Positions 1-6,295 are shown, numbered from the stretch's first letter. The stretch: 6,295 nucleotides of DNA from HGM04593 sp964512955 (GCA_964512955.1 CAZEKX010000097.1:1-6295), one strand, 5' to 3'. Notes: generated from the letters alone by a model not told the origin. Numbers and translations: made by a program.

Positions 1-80
1 ACTCTTTACCAATAAAACTTATTATTAATCCGTCCAACTTTTTGGGGTCAGATCACTTAGCCGTCCTTTACTATTATAAT
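1..80. other. Gene-free region after deoC with a weak IS-end-like segment
   Basis: No coding region is visible here; deoC ends at 81. The segment TTTTTGGGGTCAGATCA (39-55) resembles, from memory only, terminal sequences of some insertion sequences, and a 6-base direct repeat CCGTCC occurs at 30-35 and 61-66, flanking it. A small palindrome, CCAA-CTTT-TTGG, sits at 34-45. No transposase and no second inverted end are in the window, so this is at best a remnant or one edge of an element that continues to the left. There is no stem followed by a T-run on the minus strand that would make a convincing intrinsic terminator for deoC. Confidence 0.25.
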
Positions 81-1019
81 TTAGAAAAACTTAGTCTCTT
101 CTCCAATAATTTCACTCAATAGTGAATTTGCAAGTCGGCTTGTACCTAAACGGAATAATTTGTTTGTTAACCACTCTTCACCCAAAACCTCCTTTACAAT
201 TGTATAGTAGAGTAGGGCTTCCTGTACGGTGTTTATTCCCCCTGCAGGTTTGAAACCAATCTTGTTACCGGTTTTTGCAAAATATTCTTTAATAGTGCTG
301 CACATTATATACGCAGCCTCGGGCGTTGCTGCCGGTTGCTCTTTTCCTGTTGATGTCTTTATGAAATCGGCACCGGAATATATCGATAAAATCGAAGCCT
401 TTTTAATGTTTTCGGCAGTTTTCAATGTACCTGTTTCAAGAATAACTTTTAACGGCTTTTCTCCACAAACGCTTTTAAGTTCCTGAATCTCGTCGCACAC
501 ACTCTCATAGTCGCCACTGAGAAATTTACCCACACTGAATACTATATCTATCTCTGTTGCTCCATCGTGTATTGCCATTGCTGTTTCGGCAATCTTTATC
601 TCTTGGAATGTTTGAGACGAGGGGAAACCTGCTGAAACCGATGCAATGCCGACACTTTCTACCTCTAAAGACTCACTTACTATTTTAGCAAAATTGGGGT
701 AAACACATATTGCTGCAACATTTGGCAAGTCGGGGTATTTATCCTCGAATTCATTCACCCTTTCTGTAAACCTAAGGATACTTTCGTCATTGTCGGTACA
801 CTTAAGAGATGTAAGGTCAATACAACTAAAGAGTTGCTTTTTTACCTCTATAGTATTGTTTTTCTCTATCTTTTCATCGATAATCTGTTTCACTCTTTTT
901 GCAACCTCATTATCATCGGGTGCTACAGTGTACTCGTTAAGTACAAACTCATATTTACTCTGTTCTTCTGCGTGGTGGTGATGATGCTCTCCACATCCGC
1001 AATAGCAATGTTCGCCCAT
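81..1019 (-). CDS. deoC: Deoxyribose-phosphate aldolase (DeoC)
   Basis: DeoC is a class I aldolase that cleaves 2-deoxy-D-ribose 5-phosphate to acetaldehyde and glyceraldehyde 3-phosphate, the last step of deoxynucleoside catabolism in the cytoplasm. The protein has 312 residues. The Schiff-base lysine lies in DFIKTSTGK (K221), the second active-site lysine in GFKPAGG (K257) and the conserved aspartate in TEIDIVF (D158); CIDLTSL (67-72 region) matches the family's first conserved block. It is longer than the E. coli enzyme (259 residues), with about 50 extra residues before the barrel. Most of that extension is shared by Bacteroidetes relatives as I recall them, but the first 20 residues are odd: CYCGCGEHHHHH (5-16) is rich in cysteine and histidine. 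The ATG at 1019 is the only one in frame before residue 148, so the extension appears real, though a non-ATG start further in cannot be excluded. It lies 9 bases after the MazG-like gene and is probably cotranscribed with it. Confidence 0.96.
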   Translation of the reverse strand: MGEHCYCGCGEHHHHHAEEQSKYEFVLNEYTVAPDDNEVAKRVKQIIDEKIEKNNTIEVKKQLFSCIDLTSLKCTDNDESILRFTERVNEFEDKYPDLPNVAAICVYPNFAKIVSESLEVESVGIASVSAGFPSSQTFQEIKIAETAMAIHDGATEIDIVFSVGKFLSGDYESVCDEIQELKSVCGEKPLKVILETGTLKTAENIKKASILSIYSGADFIKTSTGKEQPAATPEAAYIMCSTIKEYFAKTGNKIGFKPAGGINTVQEALLYYTIVKEVLGEEWLTNKLFRLGTSRLANSLLSEIIGEETKFF

Positions 1020-1028
1020 ATACTTTAT

Positions 1029-1349
1029 TTATAATTTTGGATTATTCTTGTGTCTTGTTTTGTCTCTGTTGCTCTTTTTATCAATATTTTTTTCAAAGGC
1101 CTCGGTTAGGTCTATTCCGGTTTGGTTGGCAATACATATTAGGACCCATAGGACATCGGCTATTTCATCGCTCAGTTCACACTTTTCCTCCTTTTTGAAC
1201 GATTGTTCACCATATTTTCTTGCCATAATACGTGCAACTTCACCTACCTCTTCGGTTAATATCGCCATGTTTGTCAACTCATTGAAATAGCGTACACCAT
1301 ACTCTTTTATCCATGAATCTACTCTCTCTTGTGCCTCTTTCAGTGTCAT
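1029..1349 (-). CDS. MazG-like nucleotide pyrophosphohydrolase
   Basis: This is a small all-alpha NTP pyrophosphohydrolase of the MazG superfamily (106 residues). Such enzymes hydrolyse (deoxy)nucleoside triphosphates to monophosphates and pyrophosphate, often clearing non-canonical nucleotides. The metal-binding signature ExxE...ExxD is present as E34-V-G-E37 and E62-I-A-D65, in the blocks LTEEVGEVAR and DEIADVLW. The C-terminal KKSNRDKTRHKNNPKL is a basic tail I recall from Bacteroidetes homologues. I chose the ATG at 1349, which begins MTLKEAQERVDSW and lies one base after the dtd stop (TAA-A-ATG). An in-frame ATG at 1373 would add eight residues and overlap dtd by 23 bases; relatives, as I recall them, start at the downstream Met. 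The single-domain length is about half that of E. coli MazG, which has two such domains, so the exact substrate cannot be stated and the name mazG would be too specific. Confidence 0.9.
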   Translation of the reverse strand: MTLKEAQERVDSWIKEYGVRYFNELTNMAILTEEVGEVARIMARKYGEQSFKKEEKCELSDEIADVLWVLICIANQTGIDLTEAFEKNIDKKSNRDKTRHKNNPKL

Positions 1350-1350
1350 T

Positions 1351-1803
1351 TTACTCTCTGTTCTTAGAATCAATATAAATTGTTACAGGTCCATCGTTTA
1401 TGAGTTCCACCTTCATGTCTGCACCAAAAACACCTGTTTTCACCGTTTTGTTTGTTGTTATTTCCAGTTCCTTGCAGAATCTTTCGTACAAGGGTATTGA
1501 AATATCCGGTTTGGCTGCTTTTATGTACGATGGTCTGTTCCCCTTCTTGGTCGATGCCATTAATGTAAACTGGCTCACAACGAGCAGTTCTCCATCTATC
1601 TCCATAACCGACTTGTTCATTACGCCATTCTCATCATCGAAAAGGCGAATATTGGAGACTTTTTTCACCAGCCATTCTATATCTTCGTTATTATCCTTTT
1701 CATATATACCTATAAATATTAGTAATCCTTTGGAAATCAGAGATTTAATATTGTTGTCTATGCTGACGGATGCTCTATTAACTCGTTGTAACAGTATTCT
1801 CAT
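1351..1803 (-). CDS. dtd: D-aminoacyl-tRNA deacylase (Dtd)
   Basis: Dtd removes D-amino acids, and also glycine mischarged on tRNA-Ala, from tRNA. It acts in the cytoplasm as a homodimer with the active site at the dimer interface. The 150 residues match the usual family length (about 145-150). The protein opens with MRILLQRVNRASVSID, typical of the family, and carries both signature motifs: SQFTL (77-81) and the Gly-cisPro motif in NDGPVTI (G138-P139), which excludes L-aminoacyl substrates. The block KKGNRPSY (86-93) is also characteristic. The start ATG at 1803 follows a 65-base gap after uvrC, in which a candidate promoter lies. The TAA stop is separated by one base from the start of the MazG-like gene, suggesting translational coupling. 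Confidence 0.96.
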   Translation of the reverse strand: MRILLQRVNRASVSIDNNIKSLISKGLLIFIGIYEKDNNEDIEWLVKKVSNIRLFDDENGVMNKSVMEIDGELLVVSQFTLMASTKKGNRPSYIKAAKPDISIPLYERFCKELEITTNKTVKTGVFGADMKVELINDGPVTIYIDSKNRE

Positions 1804-1831
1804 TGCTATCTGTTGTTTGTAGTATTTATTG

Positions 1832-1839
1832 CAAAGGTA
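1832..1839 (-). promoter_or_regulatory. Candidate Bacteroidetes -7 element upstream of dtd
   Basis: Read on the minus strand the sequence is TACCTTTG followed by C, an exact match to the Bacteroidetes primary-sigma -7 consensus TAnnTTTG. It lies in the uvrC-dtd gap and would place transcription start roughly 20-25 bases before the dtd ATG. I do not see the matching TTG of a -33 element 19-21 bases upstream, where the sequence is A/T-rich. It could provide an internal promoter for dtd, the MazG-like gene and deoC, but it may be weak or fortuitous. Confidence 0.45.
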
Positions 1840-1868
1840 TGTAATTTGTTTAATAATTTTTTCTCTGT

Positions 1869-3695
1869 CTACTCTTTTGTAAAACTTTTAATCAAAATTC
1901 CGGCTTTAGAACTACCTATTATTGTAGCCAACTCTTCTTTTGATGCGGCTTTTATTCTTTTTACGCTCTTAAACTCTTTTAGTAAAGCCAATTTACTCTT
2001 TTTACCGATACCTTTTATTTTGTCAAGTTCCGACTCTGTTTGTCTTTTGCTACGTTTGTTTCGGTGAAATGTTATGGCAAAGCGATGTACCTCGTCTTGT
2101 ATCTGTGTCATAAGTCGGAACAGGGCTGTTTGCTGTTTAAGTCCCACGCTTTTTCCTTCTCTTCCTATAATTAATTCCGATGTACGATGTTTTCCATCTT
2201 TTACCAAACCGGCTATAGGAATCTGTAAATGTAATTCATCCTCGACAATACTGCGTATTGCTTCCATTTGTCCTTTACCACCATCAGCGAGAATAAGGTT
2301 GGGTAGGGCAGTGTTCTCTTCAACTGCTCTGGAATACCTGCGTCGCACAACCTCCCGCATCGATGCATAGTCATCGGCTCCCACAACACTCTTTATATTG
2401 TATTTTCTATACTCTTTCTTGGCAGGTTTTAGTTTCTTAAATACAACACATGCAGCAACTGCATCGCTACCCTGTATATTTGAATTATCGAAACATTCAA
2501 TTATTATGGGCAGTTTCTCTAATTTTAATTCTTGTTGAATCTCCTTCATAAGGCGTGTGGCTTTTTGTTCCGGGTTCAGTTTTTCCTCTTGTTTCACCCT
2601 GTCTGCTTTGTATTGCTTTACATTCAGTTTCGAAAGTGATAAAAGCCTCATTTTATCGCCTTTTTGTGGTATATTTATTACAATATCTTTTAGTTCTATG
2701 TTTACAGGAAATGGTACTATTATCTCTTTTGCATTACTGCTGAAACGCTCTCTCATCTCTACAATACCCATAGAGAGTAATTCCTCGTCGCTTTCATCGA
2801 GTTTTTTTCTATATTCAAGAGTGAATGCTTGGTTTATGCAACCATTTGTAATATGTAGAAAATTAATAAATGCACTCTTTTCGTCGCTTTCAATGTTGAA
2901 CACATCGAGATTGTGTAGCGATGCACTTACAACCTCACTGCGTGAGCGGAAATTTTCGATGAGTTCGTATCTGTTTTTTATTTTCTGTGCTTCTTCAAAA
3001 TTCAGCCTCTCGGCTTCGGAACGCATTTCTGTAAGTAGTTTCTCTTGTACAACCCTTATATCTCCTTTTAAGATAGATGTTATTTCGTCAATGAATTTCA
3101 GGTAATCTTTTTGCGCAATTCTGCCGATACATGGTGCACAACAATTTTTTATTTGGTACTCAAGGCATGCGTTATATTTTGCATCTCTTACCCCCTCGGC
3201 AGTTATCTTTAGGTTGCATGTGCGTAATGGGTATAATTCTTTAATAAGTTGTAGCAGGGTGTTAAGTGCGCCAAGGTTACTATATGGCCCAAAGTATTTT
3301 CCTGCCCCTCTTATAGTCTTTCTTGTTTTGAATATTTTAGGAAAATAGTCGTTGCTGATACAAATAGAAGGGTAGGTTTTGTCATCTTTTAGTAGAACAT
3401 TATAGTGTGGTTTGTGTTTTTTTATCAGATTATTTTCCAATAATAGTGCATCTGTTTCGCTATTCACTACAATGTATCGAATGTCGGCAATTTTAGAAAC
3501 TAATAATTTTGTCTTTAACGATTGTTGCTCTTTGTTGAAGTACGACGATACGCGACGTTTCAGGTTTTTTGCTTTACCTACATATATAATGACGTTATTC
3601 TCATTCAGGTATTGGTAACAACCCGGCAGTTCAGGCAGGTTGCTAACAATACCTTTAATATATTCGTCTCTTTGCTTTCGCGTATCTTTGTCCAT
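1869..3695 (-). CDS. uvrC: Excinuclease ABC subunit C (UvrC)
   Basis: UvrC is the dual endonuclease of nucleotide excision repair. It joins the UvrB-DNA complex and cuts 3' and then 5' of the lesion. All expected domains are present in 608 residues (E. coli: 610). The N-terminal GIY-YIG nuclease has GCY (25-27), YVG (38-40), R48 and the catalytic glutamate E87. A cysteine set, C160, C177, C185 and C189 (with an extra C186), matches in position and approximate spacing the four cysteines reported to bind an iron-sulfur cluster in E. coli UvrC. A UVR motif for UvrB binding lies around 214-250. The RNase H-like nuclease carries D403 (ECFDNSNIQG), D471 (LADGGKGQ) and the histidine block at 534-545. 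Helix-hairpin-helix DNA-binding motifs lie at about 557-605. The gene starts inside the apt stop codon (TAATG, one-base overlap), so the two are probably translated in a coupled way. Nothing looks truncated. Confidence 0.98.
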   Translation of the reverse strand: MDKDTRKQRDEYIKGIVSNLPELPGCYQYLNENNVIIYVGKAKNLKRRVSSYFNKEQQSLKTKLLVSKIADIRYIVVNSETDALLLENNLIKKHKPHYNVLLKDDKTYPSICISNDYFPKIFKTRKTIRGAGKYFGPYSNLGALNTLLQLIKELYPLRTCNLKITAEGVRDAKYNACLEYQIKNCCAPCIGRIAQKDYLKFIDEITSILKGDIRVVQEKLLTEMRSEAERLNFEEAQKIKNRYELIENFRSRSEVVSASLHNLDVFNIESDEKSAFINFLHITNGCINQAFTLEYRKKLDESDEELLSMGIVEMRERFSSNAKEIIVPFPVNIELKDIVINIPQKGDKMRLLSLSKLNVKQYKADRVKQEEKLNPEQKATRLMKEIQQELKLEKLPIIIECFDNSNIQGSDAVAACVVFKKLKPAKKEYRKYNIKSVVGADDYASMREVVRRRYSRAVEENTALPNLILADGGKGQMEAIRSIVEDELHLQIPIAGLVKDGKHRTSELIIGREGKSVGLKQQTALFRLMTQIQDEVHRFAITFHRNKRSKRQTESELDKIKGIGKKSKLALLKEFKSVKRIKAASKEELATIIGSSKAGILIKSFTKE

Positions 3696-4231
3696 TATTC
3701 ATTGACCTCTACATTGAGCAGTGCTTTAACATCTGCATCGCTGGGGAATATTTCTCTTCCATTAAGTCCGTCGAGTTCTATAAGGAAGTTTATCATTACT
3801 TTTTGTGGGTTTAGTTTCTTTACAAGGTTATATGCGGCAAGCATTGTTCCGCCAGTAGCGAGAAGGTCGTCGTGTATAAGAACTACGTCGCTCTCCTCTA
3901 TTGCATCTTTGTGAATCTCTATTGTGTCGGTCCCGTACTCTTTGCTGTAGTTTTCACTTATAGTTTCAGCAGGGAGTTTTCCTGGCTTGCGTATGGGTAC
4001 AAAACCGGCATTCAGCCTTATCGCCAGTGCTGCTCCCATGACAAAACCACGTGATTCTATGCCTACAACTTTTGTTATACCACAATCTTTGTATAATTCA
4101 TAGAGGGAATTCTCCAACTCTTTCAAACACTCGGCGTTTTTAAAAAGAGATGTTACATCTTTGAACTGAATTCCCGGTATTGGAAAGTCGGGGATATTTC
4201 TAAGGTTCGATAACAATAGTTCTTTGTTCAT
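3695..4231 (-). CDS. apt: Adenine phosphoribosyltransferase (Apt)
   Basis: Apt converts adenine and PRPP to AMP and pyrophosphate, the salvage route for adenine in the cytoplasm. The 178-residue protein is of normal length for the family. Visible motifs are IPDFPIPGI (13-21), the ESRGF block (59-63), RKPGKLP (81-87), the flexible catalytic loop with tyrosines (about 93-105), and the PRPP-binding motif VLIHDDLLATGGT (117-129). I chose the ATG at 4231 (MNKELLLSNLRNIPDFP), which gives the expected N-terminus. In-frame ATGs further upstream exist: one at 4264 would add MFHVEQLKIYK, but those residues are simply the translation of the parS-like palindrome and spacer, and one at 4426 lies deep inside mnmG. 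A gap of 32 bases separates it from mnmG, and its stop overlaps the uvrC start by one base. Confidence 0.96.
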   Translation of the reverse strand: MNKELLLSNLRNIPDFPIPGIQFKDVTSLFKNAECLKELENSLYELYKDCGITKVVGIESRGFVMGAALAIRLNAGFVPIRKPGKLPAETISENYSKEYGTDTIEIHKDAIEESDVVLIHDDLLATGGTMLAAYNLVKKLNPQKVMINFLIELDGLNGREIFPSDADVKALLNVEVNE

Positions 4232-4247
4232 CTTGTATATTTTTAAT

Positions 4248-4263
4248 TGTTCCACGTGGAACA
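4248..4263. other. parS: parS-like ParB-binding site
   Basis: TGTTCCACGTGGAACA is a perfect 16-base palindrome that agrees at every defined position with the widely conserved chromosomal parS consensus tGTTnCACGTGnAACa. It directly abuts the mnmG stop codon and ends 16 bases before the apt start, so it is intergenic. In the family, parS is bound by ParB, which spreads, clamps DNA and recruits SMC for origin segregation; sites cluster near oriC. A match at 14 fixed positions is expected by chance about 2 times in 100,000 windows of this length if bases were equally frequent. ParB itself is not in the window. A different CACGTG-binding regulator is possible but less likely. In RNA the site could also fold into a 6-bp stem with a 4-base loop. 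Confidence 0.85.
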
Positions 4264-6135
4264 TTATTTGTGTGCAAGTACCAAAAGTACATTGATGTCG
4301 CTCGGTGAGACTCCGGGAATTCGACTTGCTTGTGCCAATGTCTCGGGTTGTATTGCTGTTAACTTTTGTCTTGCTTCGGTTGATAGCGATTCTATAGCAA
4401 AGTAGTCGAACTTGCCTTTTATGCATATGTTTTCTAATCGAAGCATTTTTTGTGCAAGTTCACGCTCTCTTTCAATGTAGCCACTGTATTTGATTTCAAT
4501 CTCTACAGCTTCAATTATTTCGTCTCGATCTGCTCCGAGCCTTTCTAATCTGTTCTTTAATGGTGTAATATATTCAGAGATTTTTTCAATGGTTACCTGA
4601 GGGCGTTCGATAATAGATGCCAATTTGCATCCTCGAGTGAGTGGGGTGGTGCCGAGTGCTTCGAGCCCTTTATTAATAAGGTCTGCCTTAATTGAGAAAT
4701 TTTTTATAAATTCTGTGAGTTCTGTGATTAACTCTTTTTTCTTGCATAACCTTTGGAGTCGCTCTTCACTGGCAAGTCCAATCTTGTATGCCCGTTCGGT
4801 GAGTCTCATGTCTGCATTGTCCGAGCGTAGTAATATGCGATATTCTGCGCGTGATGTGAACATTCTGTATGGCTCGTCAACTCCCTTTGTTACAAGGTCG
4901 TCGATGAGTACACCTATGTATGCTTCGTCGCGATGTAGAATAAACTCTTTTTTCTCTTGAATCTTAAGTGAGGCATTTATTCCTGCAATAATACCTTGTC
5001 CAGCCGCTTCCTCGTAACCGGTGGTACCATTTACTTGTCCTGCAAAATATAGGTTTTCAATAATCTTCGATTCGAGCGTGTGTTTTAATTGTGTCGGGTC
5101 GAAGTAGTCATATTCAATGGCATATCCGGGGCGGTATGCAACGGCATCTTTCAGTGCCGGGATTTTACGGAGTGCATTCAGTTGAATATCCATCGGTAAA
5201 GAGGATGAAAAACCATTTACATATATTTCTTGTGTGGTCTCTCCTTCCGGCTCTAAAAACAACAGGTGTCTGTCTCTCTCGGGAAATGTTACAATCTTTG
5301 TTTCTATGCTTGGACAGTAACGTGGTCCAATACTTTGTATCTGTCCATTGTATAATGGCGACTCATCGAGTCCGTTACGCAGGGTTTCGTGTACCTCGGG
5401 GTTGGTGTAGCATGCCCAACACGGATTTTGCTTTAGATTGCGTTTGGTATGGCTGTACGAAAAACGGTGAAAATCGTTATCACCTTCTTGAATATCAGTG
5501 AGTTGCAGGTTTATACTGCGTTTGTCTAAGCGTACAGGGGTGCCGGTTTTCATTCGTCCTGCTATAATACCATGTTTTACGATACTCTCGGTGAGTCCTT
5601 TTGATGCAGGTTCGGCAATACGTCCTCCTTCGAACTGAACTTTTCCTATGTGCATCAATCCGTTTAGAAATGTTCCGGCTGTCAGTATTATGCTTTTTGC
5701 TCGAAATTCTGCACCTAATTGTGTCTTTACACCAACAGCCTTTCCTTCTTCCACCAATAGTTCCGTTGCACAATCCTGCCACATATTCAGGTTGGGAATG
5801 TTTTCCAAGGTCTCACGCCATAGATTGCCAAACTTTACTCGGTCGCACTGTGCGCGAGGACTCCACATTGCCGGTCCTTTTGAACGATTGAGCATGCGAA
5901 ACTGAATAGATGCTTTGTCTGTTATTATACCCATGTATCCGCCAAGTGCGTCAATCTCACGTACAATCTGACCTTTGGCAATACCACCTATTGCCGGGTT
6001 ACAACTCATCTGTGCAATCTTGTTCATGTCCATTGTCATGAGGCAAGTGTTCATCCCAAGATTTGCTGCTGCGGCAGCAGCCTCGCAACCGGCATGTCCT
6101 GCGCCAATAACTAATATGTCGTATTCGAAATTCAC
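4264..6135 (-). CDS. mnmG: tRNA uridine-5-carboxymethylaminomethyl modification enzyme MnmG (GidA)
   Basis: MnmG is the FAD-dependent partner of the GTPase MnmE. Together they install the (carboxymethyl)aminomethyl group at C5 of the wobble uridine in certain tRNAs, using methylene-tetrahydrofolate. The protein has 623 residues (E. coli: 629). The FAD-binding Rossmann motif GAGHAG (11-16) opens the protein. The two family signatures are clear: GPRYCPSIETK (270-280) and AGQVNGTTGYEEAAGQG (365-381). The conserved cysteines lie at C45 (MSCNPAIGG) and C274, equivalent to C47 and C277 of E. coli. The helical C-terminal region that contacts MnmE and tRNA is complete, ending in PSDINVLLVLAHK. The start codon is GTG, not ATG: an in-frame TAA stands two codons upstream (TAA-CAG-GTG), and the next Met is residue 28, inside the FAD domain. 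It is the first gene of the run and has a promoter candidate just upstream. Confidence 0.98.
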   Translation of the reverse strand: MNFEYDILVIGAGHAGCEAAAAAANLGMNTCLMTMDMNKIAQMSCNPAIGGIAKGQIVREIDALGGYMGIITDKASIQFRMLNRSKGPAMWSPRAQCDRVKFGNLWRETLENIPNLNMWQDCATELLVEEGKAVGVKTQLGAEFRAKSIILTAGTFLNGLMHIGKVQFEGGRIAEPASKGLTESIVKHGIIAGRMKTGTPVRLDKRSINLQLTDIQEGDNDFHRFSYSHTKRNLKQNPCWACYTNPEVHETLRNGLDESPLYNGQIQSIGPRYCPSIETKIVTFPERDRHLLFLEPEGETTQEIYVNGFSSSLPMDIQLNALRKIPALKDAVAYRPGYAIEYDYFDPTQLKHTLESKIIENLYFAGQVNGTTGYEEAAGQGIIAGINASLKIQEKKEFILHRDEAYIGVLIDDLVTKGVDEPYRMFTSRAEYRILLRSDNADMRLTERAYKIGLASEERLQRLCKKKELITELTEFIKNFSIKADLINKGLEALGTTPLTRGCKLASIIERPQVTIEKISEYITPLKNRLERLGADRDEIIEAVEIEIKYSGYIERERELAQKMLRLENICIKGKFDYFAIESLSTEARQKLTAIQPETLAQASRIPGVSPSDINVLLVLAHK

Positions 6136-6165
6136 CTGTTATAAAGTTATATATACTACAACTTG

Positions 6166-6195
6166 CAAAAATAGTCTATTTTCTTTTAGAGACAG
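6166..6195 (-). promoter_or_regulatory. Candidate promoter for the mnmG operon
   Basis: On the minus strand TATTTTTG (6173-6166), followed by C, matches the Bacteroidetes -7 consensus TAnnTTTG exactly. CTG (6195-6193) lies 19 bases upstream, one base off the TTG expected for the -33 element at that spacing. The predicted transcript would begin near 6160, giving a leader of about 25 bases before the mnmG GTG. The position just ahead of the first gene of the operon supports the call; the match is a motif reading only. Confidence 0.6.
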
Positions 6196-6295
6196 TTTAA
6201 AATTCTCATAAAAATATATCAAAACCGTAAAAAGAGTTGTTTCGCAGAGTCAACCAGCAAGTGCAACATTACGAAATAAATTTGTAAAAGCACTC
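6196..6295. other. Upstream intergenic region, no gene recognised
   Basis: I see no coding region, RNA gene or repeat here. The minus strand contains only a 16-codon open frame, starting at about 6270, with nothing to support it. On the plus strand TAAATTTG (6277-6284) fits the Bacteroidetes -7 consensus TAnnTTTG and could serve a divergent gene beyond the right edge, but no TTG lies at the expected -33 spacing, so I treat it as unproven. Confidence 0.2.

Noticed and set aside
11..45. Possible intrinsic terminator after deoC
   Set aside because: The small stems seen (AATAA/TTATT at 11-23 and CCAA/TTGG at 34-45) are short and lack a T-run after a GC-rich stem on the minus strand.
1350..1373. 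Earlier start for the MazG-like gene at 1373
   Set aside because: It would overlap dtd by 23 bases and add MILRTESK, whereas the ATG at 1349 sits one base after the dtd stop and fits the family N-terminus.
1400..1822. Plus-strand open frame of 140 codons opposite dtd
   Set aside because: It mirrors the conserved dtd gene, has low-complexity Ser/Leu/Ile composition and no family resemblance.
2557..3105. Plus-strand open frame of 182 codons opposite uvrC
   Set aside because: It is serine/phenylalanine-rich and antisense to a clear uvrC coding region, with no recognisable domain.
3522..3914. Plus-strand open frame of 130 codons across the uvrC-apt junction
   Set aside because: It is antisense to two well-supported genes, with no motif or plausible start signal.
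4043..4058. A second CACGTG core that might be another parS
   Set aside because: Only the six-base core (4048-4053) matches; both flanking arms differ from the consensus, and it lies in the codons for the Apt ESRGF motif.
4232..4426. Longer apt reading frame starting inside mnmG
   Set aside because: The extra 65 residues are a frame-shifted reading of mnmG followed by the palindrome; the Apt family starts close to MNKELLLSNLRNIPDFP.
5091..5501. Plus-strand open frame of 136 codons opposite mnmG
   Set aside because: It lies entirely antisense to a conserved part of mnmG and shows no recognisable protein features.

Overview
The window is a compact, AT-rich stretch of bacterial chromosome. All six recognisable genes lie on the minus strand and read from the right end to the left: mnmG, apt, uvrC, dtd, a MazG-like pyrophosphohydrolase and deoC. 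The protein sequences, this gene order (which I recall from Bacteroides and Prevotella relatives), the lack of strong Shine-Dalgarno sequences before most starts, and two upstream motifs matching the Bacteroidetes -7 consensus TAnnTTTG all point to a member of the Bacteroidales. I cannot fix the genus.

Layout, in the direction of transcription. Positions 6136-6295 hold the upstream region, with a good Bacteroidetes-type promoter ending about 30 bases before mnmG. mnmG (6135-4264) starts with GTG. A 32-base gap follows, and it contains a perfect 16-base palindrome, TGTTCCACGTGGAACA (4248-4263), matching the chromosomal parS consensus bound by ParB. Next come apt (4231-3695) and uvrC (3695-1869), which overlap by one base. 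A 65-base gap carries a second candidate -7 element (1832-1839). After it come dtd (1803-1351), the MazG-like gene (1349-1029) and deoC (1019-81), separated by only 1 and 9 bases. The last 80 bases (1-80) hold no gene. They contain a short segment that resembles insertion-sequence termini, but only weakly.

The genes probably form one long operon, or two overlapping transcription units: mnmG-apt-uvrC, and dtd-mazG-like-deoC from the internal promoter. Their products share a maintenance theme: tRNA wobble modification (MnmG), removal of D-amino acids from tRNA (Dtd), salvage or clean-up of nucleotides and deoxynucleosides (Apt, MazG-like, DeoC), and nucleotide excision repair (UvrC). This link between functions is an inference.

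This is mostly an ordinary core-genome region; I see no evidence of a new defence system, CRISPR array, prophage or complete mobile element. The most notable item is the parS-like site tucked exactly between the mnmG stop and apt. It suggests the window lies in the origin-proximal, ParB-loaded part of the chromosome, and it creates a false upstream start for apt.
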